From NCBI RefSeq assembly GCF_038396755.1, contig NZ_CP149822.1, positions 806,001 to 870,000 of the forward strand: DNA of 64,000 nt, written 5' to 3'. A model generated the notes under the pieces. That model was not told the DNA's origin, ran no database searches, and was given only the letters and a program-made list of their open reading frames with translations. The stretch's first letter is position 1. Each line of letters begins with the position of its first letter. A program made the position numbers and the translations under genes. Source of the stretch: Chitinophaga pollutisoli (lineage in GTDB: Bacteria; Bacteroidota; Bacteroidia; Chitinophagales; Chitinophagaceae). Shown piece after piece: positions 8,754 to 17,855 of the stretch.

Positions 8754-9521
8754 ATGGAAACAGTAAAAAAAACTTTAAAAATCAGCTTCTCCACACAAAA
8801 AGGCGGCGTGGGAAAATCAACCATAACAACCCTGCTTGCCAGCTTGCTCCATTACCGGCTCGGATTTAATATAGTGGTACTGGACTGCGATTTTCCCCAG
8901 CACAGCCTGAGCAAAATGAGGGAAAGGGATCTGAAGACCGTTATGCAGAACGATTATCACAAAAAAGCTGCAATGAAACAATTCCAGGCTATCAATAAGA
9001 AAGCCTATCCCGTTATCCGGTGCAAGGCAGATGAAGCGCTGGACAAAGCATTGGAGTATGTGCAGCAATCTGCGGCACACCCCGATATGATTTTTTTTGA
9101 CTTGCCGGGAACGGCAAACACAAAGGGCGTGCTGACAACGCTAAAAGCAATGGATTTCATTTTTTCCCCTATCACTGCGGACCGGTTTGTAGTGGAAAGT
9201 ACGCTGGGGTTTGCTAAAGCATTTCTCCAGCTCCCTGAAATTGAGAATGCCAATAAAGAGCAGGTATTCTGGTTGTTCTGGAACCAGGTGGACGGCAGGG
9301 AGAAAACGATGCTTTATGAGGCTTACCAAACGGTGATCGGACAGCTTGGCCTTTCCATTATGGATACAAGAATTATGGACAGCAAGCGCTTCCGTAAGGA
9401 AACGGACGATACGGGCAACTACATCTTCCGGTCAAGCCTGCTTGCCGCAGAGCCGGGCCTGCTGAAAATGACTAAAATGGATCTCTTTGTACAAGAGTTC
9501 TTGAAAATTGTTCATTCTTAA
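8754..9521 (+). CDS. traA: ParA-like ATPase TraA
   Basis: 255-aa ParA/MinD-type ATPase, first gene of the conjugation operon in Bacteroidota ICEs. The deviant Walker A motif KGGVGKST is at about residues 17-24, the VVLDCDFPQ motif follows near 45, and MIFFDLPGTANT is the Walker B/switch region. The family name TraA comes from CTnDOT; its exact role in transfer is unsettled, probably positioning or relaxosome support. The frame is open from 8685, but I chose ATG 8754 because the conserved domain starts right after it and an A-rich ribosome-loading stretch precedes it. Confidence 0.88.
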   Translation: METVKKTLKISFSTQKGGVGKSTITTLLASLLHYRLGFNIVVLDCDFPQHSLSKMRERDLKTVMQNDYHKKAAMKQFQAINKKAYPVIRCKADEALDKALEYVQQSAAHPDMIFFDLPGTANTKGVLTTLKAMDFIFSPITADRFVVESTLGFAKAFLQLPEIENANKEQVFWLFWNQVDGREKTMLYEAYQTVIGQLGLSIMDTRIMDSKRFRKETDDTGNYIFRSSLLAAEPGLLKMTKMDLFVQEFLKIVHS

Positions 9522-9533
9522 ATCAGTTGTGAT

Positions 9534-9938
9534 ATGGATACAGATAACATAAAGAAAGGATTTGAGAAACCCAACGTGGATGAGGATTACCTGATGAACA
9601 TTATGAGCGGCGATGAACCTGCTCCGGTAACAAAGGCTGGCAAGGATCACGCGGAGCCGAAAGAGCCTAAAGCCCGTGAAAAAACAAAGTCTGGTTCATC
9701 AAAGAAAATTGACTACGAAGATGTTTTCTTAACCAATCGTTACCCTTCCGGAAGAAATGGCAAAGTGGTTTATATCAGGCCGGAGTTTCATGAGCGGTTG
9801 CTGCGGATCGTTCAACTGGCAAGGGAGGATAAAACTACGCTCTATTCCTACATAGACAATATTCTCGAATACCATTTCAGGGAATTTGGCAACGAGATAA
9901 CGGATTATTTCAATGACAGGTATAAACCCATTTTATAG
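9534..9938 (+). CDS. DUF3408 protein (TraB-like), copy 1
   Basis: 134 aa; charged N-terminal half, then a DUF3408-type C-terminal domain (about residues 62-134) with VVYIRPEFHERLLRIVQ, LYSYIDNILEYHFREFG and an end NDRYKPIL. These small proteins follow traA in many Bacteroidota ICEs; some resemble ribbon-helix-helix DNA-binding proteins, but the role is not established. It starts 12 bp after traA and is the first of three paralogues in tandem. Confidence 0.75.
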   Translation: MDTDNIKKGFEKPNVDEDYLMNIMSGDEPAPVTKAGKDHAEPKEPKAREKTKSGSSKKIDYEDVFLTNRYPSGRNGKVVYIRPEFHERLLRIVQLAREDKTTLYSYIDNILEYHFREFGNEITDYFNDRYKPIL

Positions 9939-9951
9939 TAAAACAAAACCA

Positions 9952-10242
9952 ATGAAAAAGAATATTAAAAACGGAAAGCCCATGCAGGCAAATAATGGCT
10001 CTGTTAAAAAAGAAAGCTACGGAACCCAGTTCCTGAAACAGCACGCAATGGCGTGCCGGGGTGAGAAATCGATCTACATACGCCCTGAATACCATGAGCG
10101 TATCGTTAGGATTGTTCACGTCATCGGAGATGATAAAATCCCGTTGTATGCTTATCTGGACAATATACTCAAACATCATTTCGAGCAGTTCGAGAAGGCG
10201 ATTACAGAGGATTTTAATGAAAAGTTTAAACCCATTTTTTAA
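9952..10242 (+). CDS. DUF3408 protein, copy 2
   Basis: 96 aa from ATG 9952 (an upstream start at 9913 would overlap copy 1 and adds residues out of line with the family). It repeats the domain of its neighbours: SIYIRPEYHERIVRIVHVIG, LYAYLDNILKHHFEQFE and the ending NEKFKPIF. The 13-bp gap to copy 1 and 11-bp gap to copy 3 indicate one transcript. Function unknown; possibly a DNA-binding partner of TraA or the relaxosome. Confidence 0.75.
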   Translation: MKKNIKNGKPMQANNGSVKKESYGTQFLKQHAMACRGEKSIYIRPEYHERIVRIVHVIGDDKIPLYAYLDNILKHHFEQFEKAITEDFNEKFKPIF

Positions 10243-10253
10243 AATATTGGACC

Positions 10254-10526
10254 ATGAAAAAGACAAATCAAAAACAAAGGAACACGTTACGCATTGCCGA
10301 ATATCAGTTGGCATTCTTAACACCTACAGGTTTTTTGGCAAAAGACGGGAAGACGGTATATGTCAGCCCGGAGTTCCACGAAAAAATATCCCACATTGCA
10401 TTTATACTTGGTTCGGGGAAAATTAATATTGCTGATTATCTGCATAGTGTTCTGAAGCACCACTTCCCGGATTTTGGTCAGGAAATAAAAACCATTTATA
10501 ACGACAAGAACAAACCCATTTTTTAG
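10254..10526 (+). CDS. DUF3408 protein, copy 3
   Basis: 90 aa, the shortest of the three paralogues, almost only the conserved domain: TVYVSPEFHEKISHIAFILG, IADYLHSVLKHHFPDFG and the ending NDKNKPIF. It is followed after 2 bp by traD. The three copies share the layout YI(R/S)PE(F/Y)HE ... DN(I/V)L..HF ... KPI(L/F), which points to tandem duplication followed by divergence. Confidence 0.75.
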   Translation: MKKTNQKQRNTLRIAEYQLAFLTPTGFLAKDGKTVYVSPEFHEKISHIAFILGSGKINIADYLHSVLKHHFPDFGQEIKTIYNDKNKPIF

Positions 10527-10528
10527 TT

Positions 10529-11161
10529 ATGGAACTGCTGATTTTAATATGTCTGCTCATCGTCATTGTTCTGCTGGCGAAGGACAAAATCACCATAAAA
10601 AAAGTGGTGCGAAACAATCGGCAACAGCCGCCTTTAGATCCTGATTTACCGGAAATAATGGGCCAGCCAAAGCAGCATGTACGACACGCAGTGCCAAGTA
10701 ATGCCACCCAAAGTCAATTAGCTAAACCGAAGGTTACGGCTGATAATTTTGAAACAGAAACCAATGAAAAGGGTTTCGCAAAGGAAATTCCGCAGGAAGA
10801 GCTGGATGAAGTTTTTGGGGACGGCCCCAACCTTGAAGAAGAGGAGGAAGAATGGAATGGATATGGTTATCCGAACGGCGATGACGGTTTTGCCACGGGG
10901 GTTACCTTCGACGAACTGAGTACCGTGGGGGCCTTGTTACAGCAAGAAGTGTTGGAACCGGCCTTGCAGCAAAAAGCGGTGGATATAGTTCAAAGGATAC
11001 AAGGAACCGAACTATTCAGCCTTTTGGAAAACTCAATGGAAGGCGCTTCCCGAAAGATTGCAGCGTTATTGGACAGGAGCCTGCCTACAGGAATGGATTC
11101 CGGTTCTTCCGATTTGCGGAAAAATGATTTGAGTGACTTTGACATTGGGGATTTTGTCTGA
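10529..11161 (+). CDS. traD: conjugal transfer protein TraD
   Basis: 210 aa: one N-terminal membrane helix (residues 1-16, LLILICLLIVIVLLAK), a proline- and glutamate-rich linker with an acidic run near residue 105, and a C-terminal helical part (TFDELSTVGALLQQE...) ending GDFV. This is the usual TraD of Bacteroidota conjugative elements, whose biochemical role is unknown; it is not the F-plasmid coupling protein TraD. It is the last gene of the traA operon and converges with the RloC-like gene (18-bp gap). Confidence 0.7.
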   Translation: MELLILICLLIVIVLLAKDKITIKKVVRNNRQQPPLDPDLPEIMGQPKQHVRHAVPSNATQSQLAKPKVTADNFETETNEKGFAKEIPQEELDEVFGDGPNLEEEEEEWNGYGYPNGDDGFATGVTFDELSTVGALLQQEVLEPALQQKAVDIVQRIQGTELFSLLENSMEGASRKIAALLDRSLPTGMDSGSSDLRKNDLSDFDIGDFV

Positions 11162-11179
11162 AAAGGCAGCTCCCTTTTG

Positions 11180-13801
11180 TTATTGTTCCGTGGCAGGCTT
11201 TTTAAATTTTTTGACTTTTGCTCTGATAGCCTCAAACCGCTGAATTTCCTCGTTAAGGTGATTGGGTTCCGGCTTTTTGTAAGCATATTTATCACTATGT
11301 GTATGCCCTTCCATATAGCGGCAACATTGCCCGAAACTATCTTGCAGTTCATCTATCAGCCCGCTATCGAAAAAAACAGAATTGAGCGCTTCAATGCTTA
11401 CTCGCTCATTAAACCGCTGCACTACATTTTTAAACAGATCATTTATTACAAGCACTTCATAACTGGTTCTGAGGGACGCAAATCCTGTTTTCAGCAGAAA
11501 CTCTCTTTGGGCGGGAGGACAGTCATCCTTCTTCGCTTCGTTGTAGTATTTTTTGGCAGGTTCAGCGCTCCTGTATTCTTTTTCATACGATGGGGCATTA
11601 TTCAGCCATATCTGGCCAGGATTGCCGCTTCTGTTTTCAATCCAGTGGCATACATGAGTTGCTTTGATATCGGCGCAGTGCCCAATGAGTGACGAAACAA
11701 AAACAAGATCATGTGTAAATATGATCGTTTGTTTGTTCAGGCTTTCTTCAACAAGCCTTTTTGCGATTTCACTTTTTCGGGTCTCATCCAGCGAGGTTAC
11801 AGGGTCATCGAATATTATTCCCCGGTTTATCTCCGAAAGCCTCATTTCAGCAATAAAATCCGCGATTGCTATAACTTTTTGTTCTCCTTCACTTAGTACC
11901 GCGTTAGGATTATTACCTTTCAGTTTTAACTGCCTGTAGGATTTTCCGGCGGAGCCTGTGTGACTGATCTCAATGCCAAAATTCCCATTCATCTTTTTAC
12001 ATTCGTCATTAAAGGCATCGATATATTTCTGGCTGAAATATTTATCGGACAATGCTTTTTCAGCATAAGTGGTATCTGTCTTGGCCTTTCGGAAATTTGC
12101 TTTTCCTGCCTTCGCAATCCAATCCTGGTTTTCCAAAAACGTTTCAAACTTTGCAAGGTGCGTATTAAACTTTTCCTTATGAGCCAGGTAAGTCTTTTTT
12201 GCATTGAGCTGCGCTAACTCCTTGCTTTGCTCATTCTCCCGCAGAGAGGCGATGACTGTGTCAATATAATTACCAATGGTTTTATAGTGTTCCAATGATG
12301 TCAGGACTTCAGTATGATCAACAATCTTTTTAGCCTTGACATCTGATATTATGGTTTCACAAAGCGTTTTTTGTTGGGCAAGTGCATCTTTTAATGATTG
12401 CAGCGCTTCAGGATACCGCTCCGTCAGCCAGTCGGTAAGCGTGTTGTTTTCCGGAAACAGATCAAAGACAAATTTTCCCAAGCCGGTTTCCAATTTGTTG
12501 AGGATCTCCTGCGATTTGTTGAAATTTTCTTCTGCAACACTCTTGATAAATGACCAATAATTAGCAATCAGGTTGATAGCATCTGGCGATAATGGTTGCT
12601 GGCAAAGCAGACAGCTATCGCCCTTCTTGGGATAGGTATGCTGCTCAGGATCTTGCATCCTGGCAAAAGTTTCCGCTGCAATTATGAAGTTTTTCCATTG
12701 CTCTGATCCTACCCCTAATATGGTTTCCGTTTTAAAACTTTCAACGCCCTCTGCTTTTGTAATGCTTTCTTTATCTAAACAATCCTGTATAGCGTTCCTT
12801 ATTTTTTTCAGATAATCTATGCCAAAGTGTTGATTCAGCTTTTCAACAGCCAGCTTGTTCTCTGCCAATAATTTTTTTATCGTTAATAGTTGGGATATCT
12901 GCTTCTCTTTATCTTTTGAAGCGAGTAAAAGCTCGTCATAGGTTTTGTCGATTTTTACCTTTTCAGCTTTGTCGATTTCGGTAAAGGGGGCAAATTTCTG
13001 AAGGTCTGCTGCCTTTGATTTACTGCTCAACGCCTGTACAAAAGATTTTATTTCAGATTCGCCATCAAACAGGTCTGCCAGATCCTGTGCGGTACTACCT
13101 GTCTTTTTTAAGGAGAGGTCAGCATTTAGTTTCTGCTCTACCATTGCAAGCGCAGCGGTATAATCAGCAAAGAAAGCAAGGCCGGACGGCCTGAACTCAA
13201 ATTCGTTTCGCTGGTCAAGGTGGCGAATGACACTCTTGCCATCAAAAACGGAAAATTGCGTGAACTCCGCTTTCCCCTTGTCGTTCAGTGTTAATGATAT
13301 CGAATCGGTACCAGAGGTAAAACTAAAGTTTGCGCTTACAGCTTTATGGCCCGTATCAATGTGAATATTCTTTAAAATTTCTTCTTTCGATTTAGAATAA
13401 AAAACGAGCTTAAACAATCTGGTGTAACCAGATTTTCCCGAACCGTTTGCACCATAAATAATGGTAAGATGATTGCCAAATTCTATTGTCTGCCCTTCCA
13501 TTAACGCATTAACGCCTTCTACATTTTGAACTTTTGCAAACAGAAGATCACTTTTGTGATTCCCGGATTTTTGAACATCGTATTTGATCACAAGTGTCTG
13601 GCGTTCACTTTTTGTTTTTAATCCCAATTCTTCTAACAAGAAGAAATACGCGGCAGTGGTAACTTCTTCAGAGATTACTGATCCGGATAGCCATTTCTCC
13701 GCCATATACTTCGACCAATAGGGTAATCCATCAGCAAATACTTTGATTTCGGCCTCTAAGGTTTCGGGCAGCTTCTTGCTCAGTTTGGTTTCCTGCGCCA
13801 T
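11180..13801 (-). CDS. RloC/PrrC-like AAA ATPase with HEPN ribonuclease domain
   Basis: 873 aa with the architecture of the RloC family. Walker A GANGSGKS (117-124); long coiled-coil middle with a zinc-hook motif CLLC (C397, C400), as in RloC and Rad50 but not PrrC; ABC signature LSEGEQ (636-641); Walker B GIIFDDP (661-667); switch His in IIFTHD (H697). The C-terminal domain carries R778-x3-E782 (the R..E spacing of the PrrC active site) and R828-x4-H833, a HEPN RX4-6H motif. Family members cleave tRNA anticodons on phage infection or DNA stress. It lies alone on the minus strand between two ICE operons, like a cargo defence gene. tRNase activity is inferred, not shown. Confidence 0.75.
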   Translation of the reverse strand: MAQETKLSKKLPETLEAEIKVFADGLPYWSKYMAEKWLSGSVISEEVTTAAYFFLLEELGLKTKSERQTLVIKYDVQKSGNHKSDLLFAKVQNVEGVNALMEGQTIEFGNHLTIIYGANGSGKSGYTRLFKLVFYSKSKEEILKNIHIDTGHKAVSANFSFTSGTDSISLTLNDKGKAEFTQFSVFDGKSVIRHLDQRNEFEFRPSGLAFFADYTAALAMVEQKLNADLSLKKTGSTAQDLADLFDGESEIKSFVQALSSKSKAADLQKFAPFTEIDKAEKVKIDKTYDELLLASKDKEKQISQLLTIKKLLAENKLAVEKLNQHFGIDYLKKIRNAIQDCLDKESITKAEGVESFKTETILGVGSEQWKNFIIAAETFARMQDPEQHTYPKKGDSCLLCQQPLSPDAINLIANYWSFIKSVAEENFNKSQEILNKLETGLGKFVFDLFPENNTLTDWLTERYPEALQSLKDALAQQKTLCETIISDVKAKKIVDHTEVLTSLEHYKTIGNYIDTVIASLRENEQSKELAQLNAKKTYLAHKEKFNTHLAKFETFLENQDWIAKAGKANFRKAKTDTTYAEKALSDKYFSQKYIDAFNDECKKMNGNFGIEISHTGSAGKSYRQLKLKGNNPNAVLSEGEQKVIAIADFIAEMRLSEINRGIIFDDPVTSLDETRKSEIAKRLVEESLNKQTIIFTHDLVFVSSLIGHCADIKATHVCHWIENRSGNPGQIWLNNAPSYEKEYRSAEPAKKYYNEAKKDDCPPAQREFLLKTGFASLRTSYEVLVINDLFKNVVQRFNERVSIEALNSVFFDSGLIDELQDSFGQCCRYMEGHTHSDKYAYKKPEPNHLNEEIQRFEAIRAKVKKFKKPATEQ

Positions 13802-13928
13802 TAATTTAGATTTTAGATAAGGTTCGTTATCGTTTGATTCTGTTGCAACTTGTAGTTAGACCCTACTAAAATATCAAAAAAAGATGAAAACAGTAGTGAC
13901 TGTTTGCTGATCGCTAAGCGCCTCAAAC

Positions 13929-13962
13929 GCCTCGGGCTGCCAAACAGTTCCCCTGAAAGACA
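13929..13962 (+). promoter_or_regulatory. phased GCCA-box operator upstream of the 14040 operon
   Basis: Boxes GCCT, GCCA, TCCC and GACA begin at 13929, 13939, 13949 and 13959; core 13939-13962. It ends 78 bp before the start codon at 14040, and the sequence GACATTTG (one mismatch to TAnnTTTG) lies between, near 13993. Two boxes are degenerate, but the sequence around them (CCTGAAAGACA) matches the copy upstream of traE. Confidence 0.55.
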
Positions 13963-14039
13963 TTCCGGTAGCATTTCTTCACTCAGTCCTGACATTTGAC
14001 CGGCAGCGAAATTATTGGTTCCGGTTAAATATTACAATT

Positions 14040-15158
14040 ATGATCAAAAAAGACGATCTCGACTATATATTCGAGGAATATAAAGGACATACCATCGCCA
14101 GCCACAGGAACAACGTTGCTGAAAAGGACATCAATAACCTCATTATTGTTTATCGTACAGAAGACTTTCCCGAATACGGGTTTATAGTTGGTCTTGATGA
14201 TTCCAAGCTGTCCGGGCGCAGGAAATCGTTTCCTCATAATATGGAAGACGCAAAAAGCTATATTGATTGGGTGGTTGACGTGCGCCAGCAAAAAGAAGCG
14301 GGAAAAACAGAGCGGGAAAAACCAACGGTGTTTATTGAAGGAACGGAATTTATCGTTGATGGACTCAAAGATGAATTGCGCGAAAAATCCAACCCGAGAA
14401 ATGTGATGCACATAAAGGAAATGCAATATGTTGGTAATGGAAACGGATATACTTTTCATTATGATGTAAGTACCAAAAATTTCCCTACCAATGAAAGAAG
14501 AAGGGAACTGGCCTTTACAGATTCAACAGATCTGCAATTAGTGCAAATACCTGAGTTAACCAGTATTGACCCCATAGGCGTGGCGCAAAAGTATAACCTT
14601 AGTTTAGAGGAGGTAAAAGGAAAGATCGACTTTGGGCTTACCATAGAGAAGGGCAGTCTGCTGGACCTGCGCTGGAATAAGGGCGTGTTGCCTACACTGG
14701 ATATTGAAGGGCATACCTTTTATGTGGATATACAGATGGATATGCTCCGCCCAAAAGATGATTTCCGTTCCAAAGGCATCGTGTTCTCCGAGATTGAGAA
14801 GTTCTATGATCATGATACACAACGCTACTTTATCCCGTACCACCCGAAAGCACATGAGTTCCGGGACATAGATTACGAATCGATCACGCAAATTCCCAAA
14901 GACCTAATGGTTGTCTCCTTCCCGAACGAAGCCATACTTGACCCTGTTGGGTGGAACAAGAAGCATGGCTTTGACCTGATCGATGAAATGAAAGAACCGG
15001 GATTACGGATGAACTTTAAAGCCGTTCCTGAAACCTGGGAACATATTTATGTACCTGAAAGGATCAAAGAGAATCTGGATAAGCTGCAAAAGGAGTCGAA
15101 AAAGGAAAAACCGGATCGTACGGTTGACAAATCCCGAAAACGCGGGCGCAAGATGTAG
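14040..15158 (+). CDS. unknown ICE protein with IEGTEF-type repeat, paralogue 1
   Basis: 372 aa, soluble, no signal peptide. After a ~90-residue N-terminal part, it holds one ~250-residue unit: PTVFIEGTEFIVD, IPELTSIDPIGVAQKY, LPTLDIEGHTFYVDIQMDMLRPKDDF, a Y(F/L)IPY(H/D)PK-HEFR segment and a basic tail ending RKRGRKM. The same unit recurs in the next gene, so this is a small repeat family. Related unnamed proteins occur on Bacteroidota ICEs to my knowledge, but no function is known to me. It is preceded by a phased GCCA operator and shares a transcript with the gene at 15185. Confidence 0.6.
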   Translation: MIKKDDLDYIFEEYKGHTIASHRNNVAEKDINNLIIVYRTEDFPEYGFIVGLDDSKLSGRRKSFPHNMEDAKSYIDWVVDVRQQKEAGKTEREKPTVFIEGTEFIVDGLKDELREKSNPRNVMHIKEMQYVGNGNGYTFHYDVSTKNFPTNERRRELAFTDSTDLQLVQIPELTSIDPIGVAQKYNLSLEEVKGKIDFGLTIEKGSLLDLRWNKGVLPTLDIEGHTFYVDIQMDMLRPKDDFRSKGIVFSEIEKFYDHDTQRYFIPYHPKAHEFRDIDYESITQIPKDLMVVSFPNEAILDPVGWNKKHGFDLIDEMKEPGLRMNFKAVPETWEHIYVPERIKENLDKLQKESKKEKPDRTVDKSRKRGRKM

Positions 15159-16412
15159 CAATTGATGTGTTTAAAAACAAAAAAATGAAAAATGAAAAAC
15201 CAACGGTGATCATTGAGGGCACGGAGTTTCTCTTTGACATTGACAAAATAGTACTTTCAGAAAAGGCAGATCCCGATAACCGGATCTACTTTTCATCTAT
15301 GCGGAATTATGAGACGCATTATGAGTTTGATTACAGCAGGGTTTCCAAAAAATTCCATGTTTTGCATTCACCTTATCTGCGGAATAAACCTGTTGTTTTA
15401 GGAAAACCCAAAACGGCACCCGAAGGTGATCCGCTTATTACCGTTAAGATACCCTGCATTGGTGAGATTGATCCGGACGGCATGTGCCGCAAATACGGGT
15501 GCACATTGAAAGACATTTCGGAAAAAACCGATTTTGAGATCATGGTAGACCAGGACATTTTTGGCAGAAGAATGGACGGCGTTCCTGTAACCATAGACCT
15601 CGCCGGGAAAAGATTTGAAATTGATGTAGCTGGCAACGCATTGCGTCCGCAGGATGGCAACGGGGAAACCATTTACCTGAGCGCGCTGTATGATTACTTT
15701 TCCATAGACCGTGAATCGTATCGCCTGTTTTACAACACATCAACCTCCAGGGTTGAAGACCCGTTCAGGGATGGTACTATTGACAAAAACACTGACCGTT
15801 TGATCCTGGAGGTTCCCAGTCTATCCGACCTTGACCCCATCGGCACCAATTTGAGGTATGGGAATGATCCACGGTATGGATTGATGTACAGGGCACTTAC
15901 CATGCATTATGATCCGCAGACCATTCCTTATGAAGAATATATCAACACCTTGAAAAGCCAGCACCACCCAGCATTTCACAACCTGAATGCCAACCCATCA
16001 AAACAGCAACTGCCTACAGTGGATATAGAAGGAACAGCCTTCGTTGTTGATGTGGGCAAATTTGAACTTCGGGAAAAAGCCAATGAAGGCAATGTAATTT
16101 CCTTTACAGATATGACGGATTTCGGTGAGGGGTATTCTTTTGAATACAACAGGAAAGCTAAGAATATTCCCGATGTGTTTGAGAAAAGCGATGTATTGAT
16201 CGAGATACCGGAATTTGTGGGGCTTGATCCCGTAGGTATGGCACAAAAGTATGGCCTCACCGCGGATGAGGTAAAGGCTAAAACTGATTTTGAATTCATG
16301 GTGGATCAGTATGCTTTTGACCTGCGGTTGAATAAAGGAAGGTTACCTACTGTTGATATTGCCGGTCATCTTTTTTATGTGGACATCCGTATGGATATGC
16401 TGCGGCCAAAAG

Positions 16413-16426
16413 ATGATTTTTTATCA
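16413..16426 (+). repeat. target site duplication, left copy
   Basis: ATGATTTTTTATCA here is repeated at 17842-17855 on the other side of the IS. Fourteen matching bases is the maximum; the true duplication may be slightly shorter. IS4-family elements usually make duplications of about 8-13 bp. Confidence 0.85.
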
Positions 16427-17841
16427 CTATTGTCCGACTAAAGTAATCGAATCCGGGGTATAAAAAGGGCAGTTCCGAAGAACCACCCAGATTAGTTAAG
16501 TTTGGTTTACCACAACAAAACTTCACTAATGGGTGAAATTAAAAAAATTCCCGGACAGCCGATACTTTCTCAGATTTTAGAGCTTATTCCCGGGCAACTT
16601 ATTCATGCTGCCAACCGCAAACACAAAGCTAACCGATACTATAAAACCCTTTCCTTCCGGGTCCACCTGGTGAGTATGCTCTATGGGGTATTCAGCTACT
16701 GTAACGGGCTACGGGAGCTGTGTGAAGGGCTGCTCGCCTGTGAAGGTAAGCTCTCCCATTTAGGACTGGATAAGGCGCCCGCACGCAGTACTTTATCCGA
16801 TGCCAACAGCAATCGCCACTATCAGGTCTTTGAAACGATTTACTACGGATTGCTCAGGCGGTACCATAGCTTTATCTCGGACAGCCGGTTAAAAGGATTG
16901 AGTATCAGAAATTTGAAAGTAATAGACAGTACTACGATTCAATTATTCAGTGAAATCCTTCGAGGTGTGGGCCGCAACCGGCTGGATGGTGCCCGAAAAA
17001 AGGAGGCATCAAAGTACATGCGCTCATGGATGCCTTCAGCGGGGTAACCGAGTTTATCCGGATTACAGAAGCCCGGGAGCATGACCGCAAGTTTCTCTAC
17101 CACCTAAAACTGGTGCCCAACAGTTGGATTGTTTTTGATAAAGCGTACACTACCTACAACCAGTTCGCCAAATGGGCGGATCAGAAAATCTGGTTTGTAA
17201 CCCGCGAGCGTGGCAATGCTGATTTTCATGTAACCAAGGTACTGGTGGATAAAACCCGGCAGCGAAAATCGAAGGGTGTATTAAAAGAACAACTGGTAAC
17301 AGTGGGCGTAAAACAAAATGGCACTGTTGTTCAACGACTGAAGCTACGTAGGATAACCTATCTCTCTGAAGAAGGTAAAACCTATGTGTTCATCACCAAT
17401 AATATTACACTGCCGGCCACTCAGATCGCAACGATTTACAAGAATCGCTGGATGATTGAATTACTGTTCAAGCAAATCAAGCAAAACTTTCCGTTGCGCT
17501 ACTTCTGGGGTGAAAGCCCAAACGCAATTAAGATCCAGGTGTATTGTGTGCTGATCGCACAACTATTGATGGTGGTTATCCGGAAAAAAGCAGCTACAAA
17601 AAAATCCTTTGCGAATATGATAACCGTCATCCGGCTGCATTTAACCAGCTATGTGAATCTGCTGGAGTTCATAAAAGACACCTACAAAGCTTGGAGAAAA
17701 ACACACAATGCATATTTTGCATTTACTACCTGACGGATACCCGGGGTACTACCCCTGAAAATGAAACAAGCAAATAATCAACTGAAACCAACGCTGGATC
17801 TACATTACAGCGCAGGAATTGCTGTTTTTAACCGGACAAGA
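16427..17841 (+). mobile_element. IS4-family insertion sequence
   Basis: About 1415 bp bounded by a direct 14-bp target duplication. The ends form imperfect inverted repeats: left TATTGTCCGACTAAA from 16428, right (complement) TCTTGTCCGGTTAAA from 17841, 12 of 15 matching. It encodes one DDE transposase in two overlapping frames. It lies inside the second IEGTEF-repeat gene, and the exact ends are uncertain by 1-2 bp. Confidence 0.88.
16529..17733 (+). CDS. IS4-family DDE transposase, two frames joined by -1 shift
   Basis: The first frame (16529 to about 17047) carries IDSTTIQLF with the first Asp; the second (from 17002) carries VFDKAYTTY with the second Asp and YKNRWMIELLFKQIK, an exact IS4 Y-(2)-R-(3)-E-(6)-K signature with the Glu. 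Together they give ~400 aa, normal for the family. The frames meet at A AAA AAG (16996-17002), in phase as a -1 slippery heptamer; slipping yields RKKGGIKVHALMDAF, the expected sequence. A 7-bp stem (AGGCATC / GATGCCT) follows at once. It is either programmed frameshifting or the loss of one A from a run of seven. Confidence 0.8.
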
Positions 17842-17855
17842 ATGATTTTTTATCA
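17842..17855 (+). repeat. target site duplication, right copy
   Basis: Second copy of ATGATTTTTTATCA, directly after the right end of the IS; the interrupted reading frame resumes here (TCA then AATGGGATAGTG). Confidence 0.85.

Noticed and set aside
10061..10426. 121-codon plus-strand frame across DUF3408 copies 2 and 3
   Set aside because: It reads both paralogues out of frame; the in-frame genes have conserved domains.
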